A stretch of DNA of 64,000 nucleotides from Hypholoma sublateritium FD-334 SS-4 (lineage: Eukaryota; Basidiomycota; Agaricomycetes; Agaricales; Strophariaceae): NCBI GenBank assembly GCA_000827495.1, contig KN817583.1, positions 161,763-225,762 of the forward strand, given 5' to 3'. Made by a program: the position numbers and the translations under genes. Below, in pieces: positions 1-13,171 of this stretch; position 1 is the stretch's first letter, and each line of letters starts with the position of its first letter. Below the pieces are notes generated by a model. It saw only the letters and a program-made list of their open reading frames with translations. It had not been told where the DNA came from and searched no databases.

Positions 1-2590
1 CAGGCAGTGGGGGCATTAACCCTGTCTCTCTCTATCGTTCACTGTATTGTCCTGTATTTCCTGCGATTCACGAAGTCGAGAACGGATGCACGCATTCTAT
101 TACTGTCGAGGCACTTCCGTTGTACTTATCAATAGCCCGCCGAATTAGTCACTCGACTTGATCCCGCATGCATCCCGCGCGTCTTGACCACTGCACGCGT
201 GGTGATATCAAGCGTCTATCTGCCACGGAAAAACAGAAAAAAGGCCGCCGAAGCCTCTGGACAGTGTCTTCTTTGTTAGCCGTGCTATCGGAGACATACC
301 CTGTCCTGCTAAAAATGATATCGATGCAAAAACAGACAGACATCAGCATCGCGAAGGAGGCAGCATAAGTGACCTCCAGGTACTGGGAAATTGCATTATG
401 AAAATAATGAAGAGGTATAATTAAGAAGCACGGCACCAGAGCACGATAAGCGATGTCGGGACGCTTGCGCCTTGACGGTATCACCCATTTGTGGTCTATG
501 CTGGCCTGTGCCGCAGGCACTGTCTCCAACCACCGACGCACAGTCATTTTGAACCCAGAAAATGTACGGATGCCATATCGCCTTCATCAGAAAATCAGGA
601 AGAGCGAACACTGTCTTCGCCGATGCGTTTCAGTGGGAAAGAGTGGGCAGTGACTCGTATTGCATGTTCTGGATATTCTGGAATTACACAGACACATCAT
701 CAGTTGATTGTGCAGAGAATGCGCCGCTAATGCTTCCATATAAGCGTCATACAGTGACAACAAGAAGATGTAATGGACAAGGCAATGACGGAGCTCCTGA
801 AACTGCGGGAATAGGTGGTGATTCTTGAATTGATGCTGCAAAATTTGCTGGCTTGGCCCGACCTCCATGTTCACTGTCCTGGAAAGACAGATAGAAGCCA
901 CTATCGCTATCAGGCGCCGCAATGAGTGAAAATGTAAGTATCCAGAGAAGAAGATAGCCTCATGATAAATGAACAGCGGCGCCTGCAGCGTCTTCGCGAC
1001 GGAGCGACGGCATCGCGAGCTCTCCCATGTCGCCGGAGATCGCTCACTGCGAAAGATGGGCAGTCCGAGCCTCCGTACGGCCGCACTGTATTCTCGAAGA
1101 ACACTGATTTATCCATGTCTGGCTGATGAAATCATTGCGAACCCAAGAGCGCGACGACGTACCCGGAGATTTCTGGCCGACAGGCGCCCACTTGCACAGC
1201 AGCTATGGTTTTAGCATTTATCGCTCCAGTAGATATTGTGCGATAAGCTGACATCCAGATTATCATTTAGTAATATTGCAACGCGGCAGCTGCTGGACCC
1301 AGGCGATAGGTGTTCGGATGGTGCCACGGACAAGCCACGGACCGTCCTTTTCGCCTAGCTGACTTGAACGTGAGGATCAATGAGTTCGTTTAATAGAGGG
1401 ATAGACTAGGTACCAGGTCGGGATTTTCATTTTGTCAGGTCCGGCTGGCCTAGTATGAATGCGACCAACCATATACAGGTGATGGGCGCTTGAGGAACCG
1501 TCGGCAGACGTCATTACTAGGGCCCGCCCCTGCAAGGTGCGCGGCGGCTCAAGCATAAGTAGTTGGAGCAGGGAGCAATCAGAAGTGCGGCCGCACGAGG
1601 TGCAGAGCAACTTACGTGCTTTTTCTATCTGAGCTGGGCGCATTATTCGGGGCGGCGGTTGCGGCGACAGAGCGTACAGCGTGCAGAGACAGAGCGCGCC
1701 GACATATCGGAGATCTGGCAAGGCCACTGCCAAATAGAGCCACGCAACGTCTTGTTCTTCGTGTCGACTCGTTCACGATCAGTCACACGTCCATGTCAAA
1801 GCTAGCCGCCTGGCGACATATCCCTTGTCTGTTCCGAGCGAAACCGGCTGAAATCTGGGCTCGCAGGCTCTTGTGCTGCACATTCTTGCGATGTTTCGTC
1901 TCTGAACTCTTCCGATGGGATGCTGCCAGCCTGCCACTTTTTATAATGATCTGATCCTTCATTGGATGCTACCTTTGCGCTAGCTCTGACCCAGTACGTT
2001 CTTGCCGTGTGCTCTGCCTCGCCGTGACGCTCCTATCCGCGAACCAGTACGCGAGACGCCACTGCGAGGATCCCAGCATGCCGCAAAGGATTACGCTCAG
2101 GCTGGTGTGGCGGTTGCTTCTTCCGTGCTTCGTCTGGCAGCGGGAACCCAGATTTCTCACGGATTGCATAGAAGTTTCTCCGGAGGATCCCAAACTATTT
2201 ATTTTCACAGCGTGTACGGATGATGGGATAAACCGATCTGTTTGGTGGACGGAATGCGGGAGATGGGATCGAGAGACTTATGTTGCCGAGGGAATATCCT
2301 TCCTTTCAGCACCTTATTCCGACAGACAGTTCCTCCTTTCATATTCTTAGACGTGTACTGCTTGTGGAGGCCCCGGGATCTCTCGTCAAATCTCCTCCTG
2401 GCAGAAGGCACACCCATCGGGCTTGGTATTACTAAAGAATGATAGCGTCTAATTGCGTCCACCTGTGCTGCGTTCTCTTTTATACTCCCTTCACACTCTC
2501 TCTGTCCGGTCGGACTCCAGGTGTGACGCGACTGTACTCTACGCTCAGGCTCTCCGTCAATCGTTAGCCAAATAATTCGCAGCCCGTCCG
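1..2590. other. No gene recognised
   Basis: Only short open frames without domains or convincing splice structure are seen on either strand. The last few hundred bases should hold the promoter and 5' untranslated region of the glycosyltransferase gene that starts at 2591. No tRNA, transposon ends or tandem repeats were noticed. Confidence 0.5.
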
Positions 2591-5500
2591 ATGGACTACG
2601 ATTCGTTCGACGCAGTCCTTCACTGGATTTTCCGCTCCGTGTGTATTTTCTATTATCATCCCGACAGAGCACTGAATTCCACTTAGGCCTTGGGTGATAC
2701 ATGGTTCAAGCCCACCGAGGAAAACATATCTGCAGGTGTCTGCCTGCGGGTGGAGCCTGGCCAGTTCAGGGTGTTCCCATATGAAAACCCATACTTGGCG
2801 CCCTTCGAGGCTGCCATAAGGATTCTGAACCCCCTAGTAGCCGTGAAGGTTCGAACAGCAGCTGTTCACTCAGCTTTGGCCACCGTGTACGTGTATTCGG
2901 CATCGCATGCTTCCTTCGGTCGCTTATTTTTGCATCGTCCTTCTCAGCTCCGAAGACGCGACCGCTATCTACATCGATGCCAACACTCGCATTCAAATTC
3001 TGGAAACCACAGCCCATCTGGCGAAGGCCGACAAGGAGCAATGCGGTGCTTTCATAGTGAGCTTTTCCGTGCCGTAAACCCTTTCCATCAGGCACTCAGT
3101 ACGCTATTTGGCATTTAGCGTGATGAGCGCGTGATGGTCATCTGGTCCGACGACCTCGACCACATCGTGCCCTTGTGCACCGAATTCGAGGAAAAGATGA
3201 TGAAGCTCGTCTGGAGGTCTCGTAATCGGGCGACTGCATCCATCATCACTTCCGTCTCTAATTCATCGACACCCTCCACGACCGCGTCCAATGTCAATCT
3301 AAACGAGAAAGCATTGGCACAAACGTCAGTGGTTGTCGCCGAAGTTGCCGCGGCGACAGCGGCCCTAGCGGGAAAGGAAACAGTTGAGCCTGCGGTAGTG
3401 CCCGCCGCCCCAGAGAAGAAGAAATCACGTTGGGGGTGGAGGCTGTCGAAGAAGGCTACCCCACCGCCGCCAGTGGACCCAGAAAAAGGTCCTGCCCCGC
3501 AACCTCGGCCAATTCGGCTCTTTGCACCACTTTACGGCGGCCTGGGTGTCGGCCTTTCCATTTGTGCGCACTTTCTCCGTCGATCGCGTATTCATACTAA
3601 TTTGTGCAGTCTTCATCGCCACCGGTGTGACCACACTCATGCAAGAGTGGAGATTGGACCATGATTACAAGCGCTTTGCCCTCCTCGTCGCCGTCCCCTT
3701 CCTGGCCTGTGTATCTTTGGTAAGCCGGTTGCATCAGTTAGTCGAAAATAGCTGACGGTTGTGGTTCAATTCAGTTCTTCACCTTACAAATTATAACAAC
3801 GCTGGCCATGATGTACGTCTTCCATTGGCTGTTCTGGGCTAAAGTGCATCTTAATTGACTTGTTACGTCCCATCCCAGCATCGGACCCATCGCGCAATAC
3901 CACGAGAACTCGAAGTACTACTCCGCAGTGCGCCCGGAGCCCAACCCCGACATCGACCAATGTCTGCCCCACATAACGATAGAAATGCCAGTGTATAAGG
4001 AAAACCTCAAAGAGACCATGTAAGCATTCGTTCCTTCTGATGCCTCGCGGTGCCGGCGAGGTTCGGTCGCGGCTATAATTAAGCACACGTGACCGCGAGC
4101 TTTAGCCTTCTACCTTCACGCTTTCGCTCTTCCTTATACTCTTTCATTACAGTGCCCCATCCGTGTATTCGCTCAAGAAGGCTATGCAGACGTACGCTCG
4201 CCAGGGCGGAACATCTGCTATCCTTGTTCACGACGACGGACTGCAAAGCCTGAGTGAGGAAGACAGGGAGAAGCGCATCGCTTTCTATGCCGACCACAAT
4301 ATTGGCTGGATCGCGCGCCCACCTCACTCTAACGCCCCCGACGGATACAAGCGTGCAGGACGCTTCAAAAAAGCATCGAATATGAATTATGGATTATTAG
4401 TACGTTGCTTTTCCCCGTCAGCAAAGAATACCGTGCTTAGGCGCTCTCGCAGCTCACCCTGTGCATGGAGAAGCACATCCTCGCTCTTGAGGCTTCAAAT
4501 TACAACGGAGAAGTACCACTCGAGGACTACGCGCTCGAGCTTGCTATCGAAGAGACCTACGAGAATACCGGCAGGAAGTGGAAGCCCTGGGCGAAGAACG
4601 CGCGCTCGCTGCGTGTAGGTGAAATTATTTTGATCGTTGATTCAGACACCATCGTCCCCGAGGTGAGCAGGTTCCCGCGATAGTGTTTAATGAACTACCA
4701 ACTCATGTACCACTTATCACCCCTTCAATCTCTTCATACATTACGTTTGCTGTCACAGGACTGCTTTAGGGATGCTGCACGTGAACTGACCGAGTGCCCG
4801 GAAGTTGCCATCATCCAGCACGAATCGGGTAAACCCGTTTCCTACTATGGTCAGAGGTCGTTCGCTGACGCTGTGGGCTTGGGCGCCAGACGTCATGCAG
4901 GTGGCGAACCACTTCTTTGAAAACGGAATCGCACATTTCACGCGAAGGATCAACAAGTGCATCTCGCTTGCTTGCGCCAACGGTGAAATCGCCCCTTTCG
5001 TCGGCCACAATGCGTTCCTTCGCTGGTCAGCGATTCAGGATGCGGCGTTCATTGATCCTGACGATGGTATTAAGAAGATCTGGTCCGAGTCAAACGTGTC
5101 CGAAGACTTCGATATGGCTTTGCGCCTGCAGCTCTCTGGTTATATCATCCGCTGGGCCAACTACTCGGAGGGCGGCTTCAAAGAGGGAGTCTCATTGACC
5201 GTTGACGATGAGTTAAACAGGTGGCAAAAATACAGCTATGGTATTTGAGCTTCATTCATCGAAATACGCTCTTTCTGACGCAGAAAACAGGCTGCAATGA
5301 ACTCATCTTCAATCCCATCAAGGATTGGTGGTACATGGGCCCCATCACGAAGCAGCTCCGTACTTTCTTATGGTCCGGCGCCCCTGTGCACTACAAGATC
5401 TCCATGCTGGGTTACATGTTCTCCTACTACGGGATTGCGGCCTCAGCTTTCCTGTCGCTGCTGAATTATCTCATCCTGGGGTGGTCTTTCGACGTGGACG

Positions 5501-6235
5501 GTTTTTTCATGCACAGCTTGGAGGTCCTCCTTGCCGTAATCGTGGTCTTCCCTGCCGCGGGAAACGTATCATTCACGCTTCTTGAATACCGGCTCGCCCA
5601 GCGCGACATATTTTCGTCCGCGTTCGAGAACTTCCGATATGTGCCATTTTTGTGAGTGCTCTTCGATACGCCCATTTGCGTCTCTGCGGCCACCGGTGAC
5701 TGATGAGTACCATCTAAGCTGGTTCTTCTTCTCTGGGATCAGCGTCCACCTCTCGGCCGCTTTATTGGCGCATTTGTTCTCCTACAACATCACATGGGGG
5801 GCGACCAAGAAAGTACGTGATCGATTTCAGATTGTATTTTGGACTCCCCGCTCACGATGATTGTAAATAGGAAGTCGAGAAGTCCAACTTCTGGCTCGAA
5901 GGCCCGCGCATCTTCAAGCGGTACTGGTTCGTCTTCCTGATATCGCTGGCCGCGCTCGTGGCGATCGCCGTGCTCACGACGCCGGTGGTTCCCGCGGGCT
6001 GGCGAATCGACTCGACCTCATGGGCCCTCTTCCTTCCCCTGATGTATGTCACGGCTGGTTTTCCGCGGCGAGACTATACCTGATCCGTCTCTATTCTTTC
6101 GCAGAACTGTCGCGGCAGGGCACATATTGTTCCCAGTGCGTGTTATTTTTACTTATTCTGCTTTTATGGCGTTGCTAACTCCTCGATTCGCTCCAGTTCG
6201 TGCTGAACCCCTGGTTCGTTATATTTTCATACTGA
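2591..6235 (+). CDS. Family 2 membrane glycosyltransferase (polysaccharide-synthase-like)
   Basis: The model has 16 exons: 2591-2638, 2687-2886, 2948-3056, 3119-3563, 3610-3719, 3775-3812, 3879-4019, 4153-4399, 4441-4662, 4759-4828, 4890-5240, 5291-5651, 5719-5812, 5871-6043, 6105-6135 and 6197-6235. They total 2679 nt, giving 892 residues. All joins keep phase. A cytosolic N-terminal region (about 1-220) precedes hydrophobic segments near 275-345. The GT2 catalytic region follows, with HDDG near 391, DSD near 513, SED near 614 and a QxxRW-like NRW near 653. Several C-terminal membrane helices come after. This is the layout of processive GT2 enzymes that make a polysaccharide at the membrane and pass it through their own helices. 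The polymer cannot be told from sequence. The start is the ATG whose short first exon splices in phase to the conserved second exon. Confidence 0.9.
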
Positions 6236-7615
6236 TGGAAAACACATCTGCTGGCGCCTGTCCGCCACCGCCACTTGGGCTCACCTCAAGTACTCTGCCC
6301 TCCATTGCACCCGTCGCCGCTTCTTCACGCTCACTCATGGACACCGTCTTTACGAACGCTTTCTTTTAATGGTAATGGGTTTATTGTAGTACTTCATACG
6401 CGATGGGACAATCCGTGTCGTTGGCTGTTCAGCTTCTTGTTCTGAATGCGCCCGCCGTTTATTTATCATACCATTCATTAAATTAACAAACAGATAGACG
6501 TTTCAAGTTCTGTATAATTCTTCTTAGACTCTTCCATGTACACACTGTACTATGTCAGCACACTCACTCCATACTGAGCGATAATGCATCGATTTATCTT
6601 CGGATCCAGCACGCGCACTCGCGACATGGCTCTGTTTTGGGTGGGCTGCGTGCCATCCCGCCGTGTGCGATGGATGCCAACGGCATCTTTCGCGCTTCGC
6701 GCAGGCAGGCACGCGAAGCACGCTTGACATGGCCATCAGTCAAAATCAGTCAGTGCAGACGTGCGCAGGGGGATGTGCGCTGACACGAACCGACAGCGTA
6801 CATAGCCGGTGCCAACTATGGCGTGACACCGTTTCGCCGACGGGTGCGCAGGCGCACGGCTGGACCGATGGGCGTATCGCGTCGCACGCGCCGTCTGCAC
6901 GTCCACACCTCTGTGTCGGGTGGGCGACGTGCGAGCGATCGATTATCATTGTCGGCGGCGTTATCATCCGGTATCATCGTCTGTGTGTCGCTGTCGTGTA
7001 AACACGAGCGTGCCCATCGTGTTCATAAGTCGTACGATATTGTGTGCGCCGCGCGCACGTCGGAGGGGCGCCTGCACACCTGTGCATACCCCGCCGGGCG
7101 GGGAGAGATGTGCACAAGTCACAATGGCAGCCTACTGCCTCCGCACATGGGCCGCGCCCGGCCGGAGGTTCGGGGGTTCGCTTTAAACTTAATTAATTAT
7201 ATAGGACAATGAAGACCTGGGCCCGCTATATAGACCGCGACGGAAGGCGCTCTGCATACTGATCTCCATGTAATACAGTTTGACTCAATGCCCGCGAAGG
7301 CTGTCCGGACTTCGATTATTCATGATGGACGCGTCTGACATACGCAGGCAAAGAAGGCGATGGGAGATGGATAATCCACAGAGAAAATTCCAATTCAGTA
7401 CGTGCAGCCGACGACAGATAAACAAACGAGCCAATGTATGTAATTCCGCGATACGAGAGTACGAGAGCAAATTCAACGAGCCACAAAGGAGAAAAAGATT
7501 CCGGCGCAGGGCAATAAACAGGGAAGGGAAATAGAAAGATGTCCGAGCGAATAGCTTCGCAGTCCGTCGCGCTTTAGCGGCGATTCAGATCTAACGCGCC
7601 TCCTTCTTTGCGGGC
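6236..7615. other. Convergent intergenic spacer
   Basis: This lies between the tail of the glycosyltransferase (+) and the tail of the WSC oxidase (-). It becomes markedly GC-rich from about 6600. Open frames here lack domains and plausible splice structure. It should contain both 3' untranslated regions. Nothing else was recognised. Confidence 0.5.
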
Positions 7616-10600
7616 CTATACGCCCGGGACGGTGAACCCGGGCAGGTTGGGCCAGTTCCCGAGCTGCGACGGGTCGCCGCCGATGCGCACCCACACGGAG
7701 TGGGACGGCGTCGGCCCGTCGAGGATGAAGAGCTGGTGCCACCCGGGCGGCGAGATGCCGGCGTTCGGCGGCGCGGTGATCTGGCACGACGTGCCCGCGC
7801 ATGTGAACGCGGGGAAGAGCGTGCGCGCGCCCATCGCGTTTCCGTGCGTGCTCGATGTCGCTGCACATACCAAGTCAGCGCGCGCCTACAGAAAAAAGAG
7901 AAAAGGCGCAAAGACGCACCGGCGATGAGGGACACGCGCATCGCGGACGCCGGGCCCTGGAAGAGCTTCACATTCGTGATCGTGAACACACCGCCGTACG
8001 TCCAGTCCGTCACCGCAAGCGAGAACGTCGGCTGCGTGTGCCCCTGGTTGAGGTACGGCGGGATGTACACCTCGATGCGGAACTCCTCCGGGTACTTCAC
8101 CGTCCCGTCGGGGTTGTCCGTCTCCGGGTCGGACCCGGACACGAGCACGCGCCCGTCGGGGAGCAGGATCGCCTCGGAGTGGTACATGCGCGCGACGATC
8201 GTGGTGTTGAGGAACGAGATGCGCGAGCCGAGCGCCTGCGTCGGGTCGTACAGCAGCGCCTGGAAGTTCGGGTCGTTCGCGAGCCCGAAGCCGGCGACGC
8301 CCTGCATCGCGCCGTTGAGGATCATGAACGTGCCGTCGGGCAGCGAGACGATGTTCGGCATCACGCGGCGCGTGGGCTGCGGTCGCGTTAGCGCGCACAA
8401 AAAATTAAAAACGCAGCGGGCGACGCACCATGCGCTCGATGGTCCAGTTCGCGTTGGGCACCTCCGGCTGGATCGTGACGCAGTTGTCGAGCGGCGAGTT
8501 CGCGCCAATGCCACCGCCGCCGCAGATGAGGATGGTCAGCGGGTCCGTGTACGGCGCGGTCATGGGGAACGGCACCGCCGTGCCCTCAAGGGGGTACGTG
8601 CGCCCTGCCAGGACTGCCCAAACACACTGAGCACACGCGCACCACACAAAGAACGAAGAACGCACAGTTGTTCACGGACCCCGGGATGTTCGGCAGCTGC
8701 GTGATCGTGTTGAAGTTCACCGGCTCGAGGATGCGCGCCTCGTTGTAGTACCCCACGAACAGGTTTTTCGACGGCAGCACGATGATGAACGGGTACAAGT
8801 TATTCGGGTCCGTGCGCGCCAAAAAGTCGAGGTCAATAACCGTCGAGCCGCCCGCGGGCTTGGGCAGCACCTCGAGGTTCGGCTGCGGCGCGGCGTTGCT
8901 CCCCGTCTCGCCGCCCATCACCAATATGGATCCGTTCGCGAGGATCGCCGCGGTGGGGTACCACCGCCCGACCTGGAGACTGAGCTCCGCCGCGTTCTCC
9001 TCCCAGTCCGTCGTGCCGTTCACGCCCGCGGAGCCGGAGGGCGTGTACAGCCGCAGGCCGAACGTCGAGATCTCGGACCAGCCGCCGACGTTGATCTGGC
9101 GGCCCGCCTTGTCGGGCAGGATCACGGAGCCGGAGCAGAAGACGTCCGTGACGATGTGCATCTCGCGCCACGTCTTGCTGAAGTCGTTCACGAGCGAGAG
9201 GTCGAGCTCGTACGCGCCGGTGGCGTTGGGAATTCTGCGGGCGCGAAGTGTTAGCGCTTTGCGCGCGTGAGCAAGGGGGAGGGGGACGCACCCGGTGCCG
9301 CCCTTCTCGAGGAAGGTGACCTTGCCGTTGATCCCAACGGTCGCGATGAGCGGGACGACGAGCCTACACCCCATCCATCAACTCCCACTCCAAAATAAAA
9401 TAAAAAAAGGCGGAAATGACGTACCCGCCAACTGAATCCCAGGCACGCGGCGCAGCCCAGAAGCACAGCGGCGGCGCAGGCACGAGGGCGCGGAAGCAGG
9501 CGCAGGCGGAAGGGAAAGCGGACAGACGGCAGACAGGTGAGCGAAACTGCCAGCGCGCCGCAGGCATGCAAGCACTCACCGAGGAACTAGAAGCGCACAG
9601 GCACAACACCGTCAGCATTCGAAAAAGGCAAGCACCGCGCCATATATATCCCGCGCCCAAACAATAAGTAAATACCGACAAAGCACACGCACCTCGTAAA
9701 ACCCAGTATTCGCCGGCGAGTGCCACGTCGTGAGCGGCGCGACGCCCGTCTTGTTCCAGAAGTACGTCGTGAGGCGGTCGCCGTCGCCGCAGATGTGCAG
9801 CGGGTCGCCGGGGCACACCTCGTTGCACTCCGAGTCCGCGCCGAAGACGCCGTTGCCCGCCGCGATGTCCGTGATGTCGCCGCAGTCTGCACCCCCCCAC
9901 CCACACCCAAAGGTAAGCGCTATTCAAAATCGACGAGGCGAGGGATAGCACGCACAGCACTCCTGCCCGAACTACAGAACCATAAGCCTACGCACGCGCA
10001 GAAGAGAGAGAGAGAGAGAGAGACGCACCTCCGTCCCAGACGCAGGGTACCCGAACTCCGCGCACTGGTTCATGCACGCGATCGCGCTGTTGTTCCCGAT
10101 CCATATGATCTGGTTGTCGAAGATCCTGTTCGTCGTGTTCTCCCTACGCCCAAATATCAGCCGTGTCCGCTTGCCCCTAACGCCCACACCCCTCCTTCTA
10201 CACCCCGACCCCAACGCGCGCGCAGCGTCGCCGAGCGCAAGGAGAAGAGAGGAGCAGAGGAACGGAAAGGAAAGAAAATCCACGCACCGCAAGCACCCCG
10301 CATACTGCCACCCGCCGGGCAGGCCCGTCTTCTGTATGACCGGGATCGGCAGCGCGGTGATCGGCGCGGAGGCGTACACCGAGAGGCGGTTCGGGCCGCC
10401 GCAGGCGAGGCTGTCGGCGTTGCGTTGCGGTGTATTGTATCATTGCACATTGCACAGTACATGGCGCATTAGATGGCGCATTGCATAGCGGAATGGAGCA
10501 GGGCATAGGAAGAGAATGGAGTAGTGTTGTAGGCGCGGTGGGATAAGCCGATGTCGAGCCGGCGTCGAGGGCGGAGGCGGCGATAGACGTGCGGCGGTAG

Positions 10601-12942
10601 GGATTCGCGTTTGCATATAAAGAGAAAGAAGTAAACACAGCGCGTCAGTTTCAGCTCACAACCCCATACCCCGCCCGCCGCGCCCGTGCCGCCGCGCTGA
10701 ACCTCGCCCGCGCGCGCCGCCCCGCCGCCTCGCACCGACGCCCCACACGCCCCGCACCCCCTCCCAAAAAAAGAAAGAAAAGGAACGCACCTCGCATTCC
10801 CCGCACACCCCATATTGCACGTCGTCTGGTCCGTCGCGATCGCCGCGCCGTCCACCAACGAATCACCACAATCTACATTACCCAAAAATAATATCAGCGC
10901 CGCTCGTACACCCTCCCTTACGCCCACCCTCCTCCGCCTCGTCGCGGATCAAGGAGGTATCCGAGAGGAATCGAAGAAAAGGGACAGGGGAAGGGGCAAG
11001 AGAAGGAGAAAGCACGCACAGCACTCATCCGCAAACTCCATCCCCGCGACGCTGAAGTTCAGCGCGACGCACTGCTGGATGCACGCGAGCGGCGTGTTCG
11101 CCGCGTTCCCCGGCTGCTGGTCGATGAAGATGCGCCCGTCGAGGTTGTCCCTGCCAACGGTGCGTTATGGTCAGCGCGCGTTCGGAGGCGGGTCAGCGCC
11201 GCCATGGAGGAGGGGTGTCGGCGCGTGGCGCGGATGGCGTCGGTGTGGGTGGGTCGGAGGGTCAGCGCGCGTCCGCAGTAGCGTCGGCGTCGCGGCGCGT
11301 CGCCCAATTACAAATACGCGGTGTCCCAAACATAAAGGCGCGTCGGCGGCAGCGCGGCCCAGGCGACGAGGCCCGTAAGGCGAGGCGCGTCGAGGCGCCC
11401 CACCCCCGCACCACACCACCCCGCACCCACCCCGCACTGGTGGTACGACACGCCCCACCCCCGCCCGCACACCAAAATAACCCAAACCCATCCCACCCCC
11501 ACACACAAAAATAACACCCCCTCAACCCAAAAAAAGAAGAAAAAAACCCCCCCAAAAAAGCCCACAAAAAACCAAAACAAAAAAAAGGACTCACACCCAA
11601 CACGCATTGAACGCCCACCCCGCCGGCAGCCCGCTCGTCTGCTGCACCAAATTCGAGCTTGCCCCCCCGCCCCCTCCGCCGCCTCCTTGTGGTGGAGTCG
11701 GTGTAGTGGGGAGATTCGTCCCGGTGAAGTTGTACACATTAAGCGCATTGGGGCCGCCGCAGAACTCGGAGCCGTTGCCCGCGCAGGGCATGTTGCATGC
11801 GGAGGCGGGGGTGGGCGCGCCGCCGTTGGTGATGGCGGTGTTGCAGACTTTTTATTATTTATTTGGGTGGATTTATTTTTGTTTTATGGAGGGGTGGTGT
11901 TTATTTGTGGGGGCAGATTGGGTGGGCGGTGGGTGGGCGGGTTGGGGCGGTGATAGCACAGGTGATGCGTGCGCGTAATAAGGCGATGGGCGGGTAATAA
12001 GGCGGCAGGCTATCAGCGCACGGCACGCAGCGCAGGGGTAATGAAGACGTACAGCATTGTCTGCGCGTCGAAGGAGCGAATTAGGGGTGGAATGCGCGGC
12101 GAAAGTATATTCAGGCGGAAAGTAAATTTAGCATTGAAAGGGTGAAAGTAAATTAGCATGGGTGGGAGGAATTAGGATGGGGGCACTTACGTCGCGAACT
12201 CTGCGCCGGCGATGGGGAAGCCCGCGGCGAAGCACGCGGCGGTGCACGACTCGATGGTGACGGCGCCGGTGGTGGCGACGCCGTTGGGCAGCGAGCGCAG
12301 GCCGTTGACGCCGTCCCTGCATCCTCATCAACACCAATATATTTGAAAAAATAAGAGACGCACGTGAAGCACCCGAGGGAGACCCAGGGCCCGACGGCGG
12401 GGACGACGGCGGGGGGCGGGGGCGGGGTGACGCCGCTCCAGAAGAGGTTGAGGAAGTTGCCGGCGCCGCACGGCTCGGCGGCGTTGCCCGCGCAGGGCTC
12501 GTTGCACGAGGACGCGGGGGCGGCGGTGGCGCTCGCGAGCGTGTCGTTCCCGCAGACTGCGAGGGTCAGCGGTGGGTGGGCGCGGTTATGTGTGACTCAC
12601 AGCACTGGCTCTACGCGGGGGTTAGTAAAGTACGGGACACGGCGGGGGGCACGCACCCCGAACTCGACGCCGGCGAACACCCAGCTGTCGGCGGTGCAGA
12701 ACGAGATGCACGCCTCGATGGTCATGGTGCTCGTCGCGGTGTTGTCGCCGGACAGGGTGCGCGCGTTGACGCTGTCGCTGGGGGGGCGTGAGCGGCGCGC
12801 GCGCATGGGCGGGGCGGACGTACGTGATGCAGCCCTTGGACGACCAGCCATTGGCGAGGGCGGGGATGGTCAGCGTCTGCGCGCGGGCGCCGAGGGCGAG
12901 CGCGAGGGCCGCGGCGGCGGCGGAGCGTCTGCGGCGAGGCAT
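7616..12942 (-). CDS. Secreted glyoxal oxidase (AA5_1-type) with four N-terminal WSC domains
   Basis: The ATG at 12940-12942 opens a signal peptide ([18 protein letters not shown]). Four cysteine-rich WSC domains follow, lying about 12840-12380, 12320-11590, 11150-10310 and 10150-9690. WSC domains are taken to bind cell-wall glycans. The galactose/glyoxal oxidase fold ends at the TAG at 7616-7618. It carries the copper-radical residues: Cys in DVFCSGS and Tyr in GRWYPT (the Cys-Tyr cofactor pair of glyoxal oxidase), Tyr-His in ARMYHSE, and His in GWHQLF. Glyoxal oxidases oxidise aldehydes and make H2O2, which supplies peroxidases in wood-rotting fungi. The product is roughly 950-1000 residues. 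There are many introns, including 7-10 nt microexons at 12601-12610, 12053-12060 and 9956-9962. No active-site residue is missing, so the gene looks functional. Confidence 0.9.
9956..9962 (-). other. 7-nt microexon in WSC domain 4
   Basis: GAGTGCT is flanked by a ...gggcag acceptor and a gtgcgt donor. It joins GGG ACG GAG to T|AC TGC GGC, giving GTEECYCGD with the WSC cysteine pair. The phase goes from 0 to 1, like the other WSC microexons. Confidence 0.7.
12053..12060 (-). other. 8-nt microexon in WSC domain 2
   Basis: ACAATGCT is flanked by gcgcag and gtacgt. It restores EFATQCFCN across two introns. Without it the domain would lack its conserved cysteine and go out of frame. Confidence 0.75.
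12601..12610 (-). other. 10-nt microexon in WSC domain 1
   Basis: AGCCAGTGCT is flanked by gcgtag and gtgagt. It restores EFGSQCFCGND in frame. The exit phase is 1, the same as in the other two WSC microexons. Confidence 0.75.
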
Positions 12943-13171
12943 TGCGGTGGGGAGGACGGTGCAGCGCAGGGGCTTTATACGCGCGCGGGCATCGAGATCG
13001 CATCGCGTGCCTGGCAAACCAGCCCGCGCCAGCTCGCTGACTAACGCCGGAGTGCAACGGGACTTGAAAATTCGGGGCGGAGAGAGGCGCAGCGTGCAAA
13101 TTTCTCGTCCGCCCACGCAACGGTGAGCCAACTTTAAAGTGGATCATGAACTCTAATACGAGGCGGGGCAG
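12943..13171. promoter_or_regulatory. Divergent promoter between oxidase and WOPR regulator
   Basis: The 229 bp between two head-to-head start codons must hold the core promoters of both genes. A co-regulated pair is possible but nothing in the sequence proves it. Confidence 0.5.
12973..12979 (-). promoter_or_regulatory. Possible TATA box of the WSC oxidase
   Basis: TATAAAG on the minus strand lies only about 31 nt upstream of the ATG. If used, the leader would be almost absent. It may be coincidental. Confidence 0.3.

Noticed and set aside
2205..2702. 165-codon minus-strand frame
   Set aside because: It overlaps the first exons of the glycosyltransferase on the other strand and shows no recognisable content.
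7700..8704. 334-codon open frame on the plus strand
   Set aside because: It is antisense to the oxidase catalytic domain, whose conserved motifs and splice sites are on the minus strand. GC-rich coding DNA has few stops in other frames.
9997..10023. (GA)n run as a possible regulatory or recombination element
   Set aside because: It is an ordinary microsatellite within an oxidase intron, next to the donor of the exon before the 7 nt microexon.
9720..10472. 250-codon plus-strand frame
   Set aside because: It is antisense to WSC domains 3-4 and their introns and has low-complexity Arg-rich composition.
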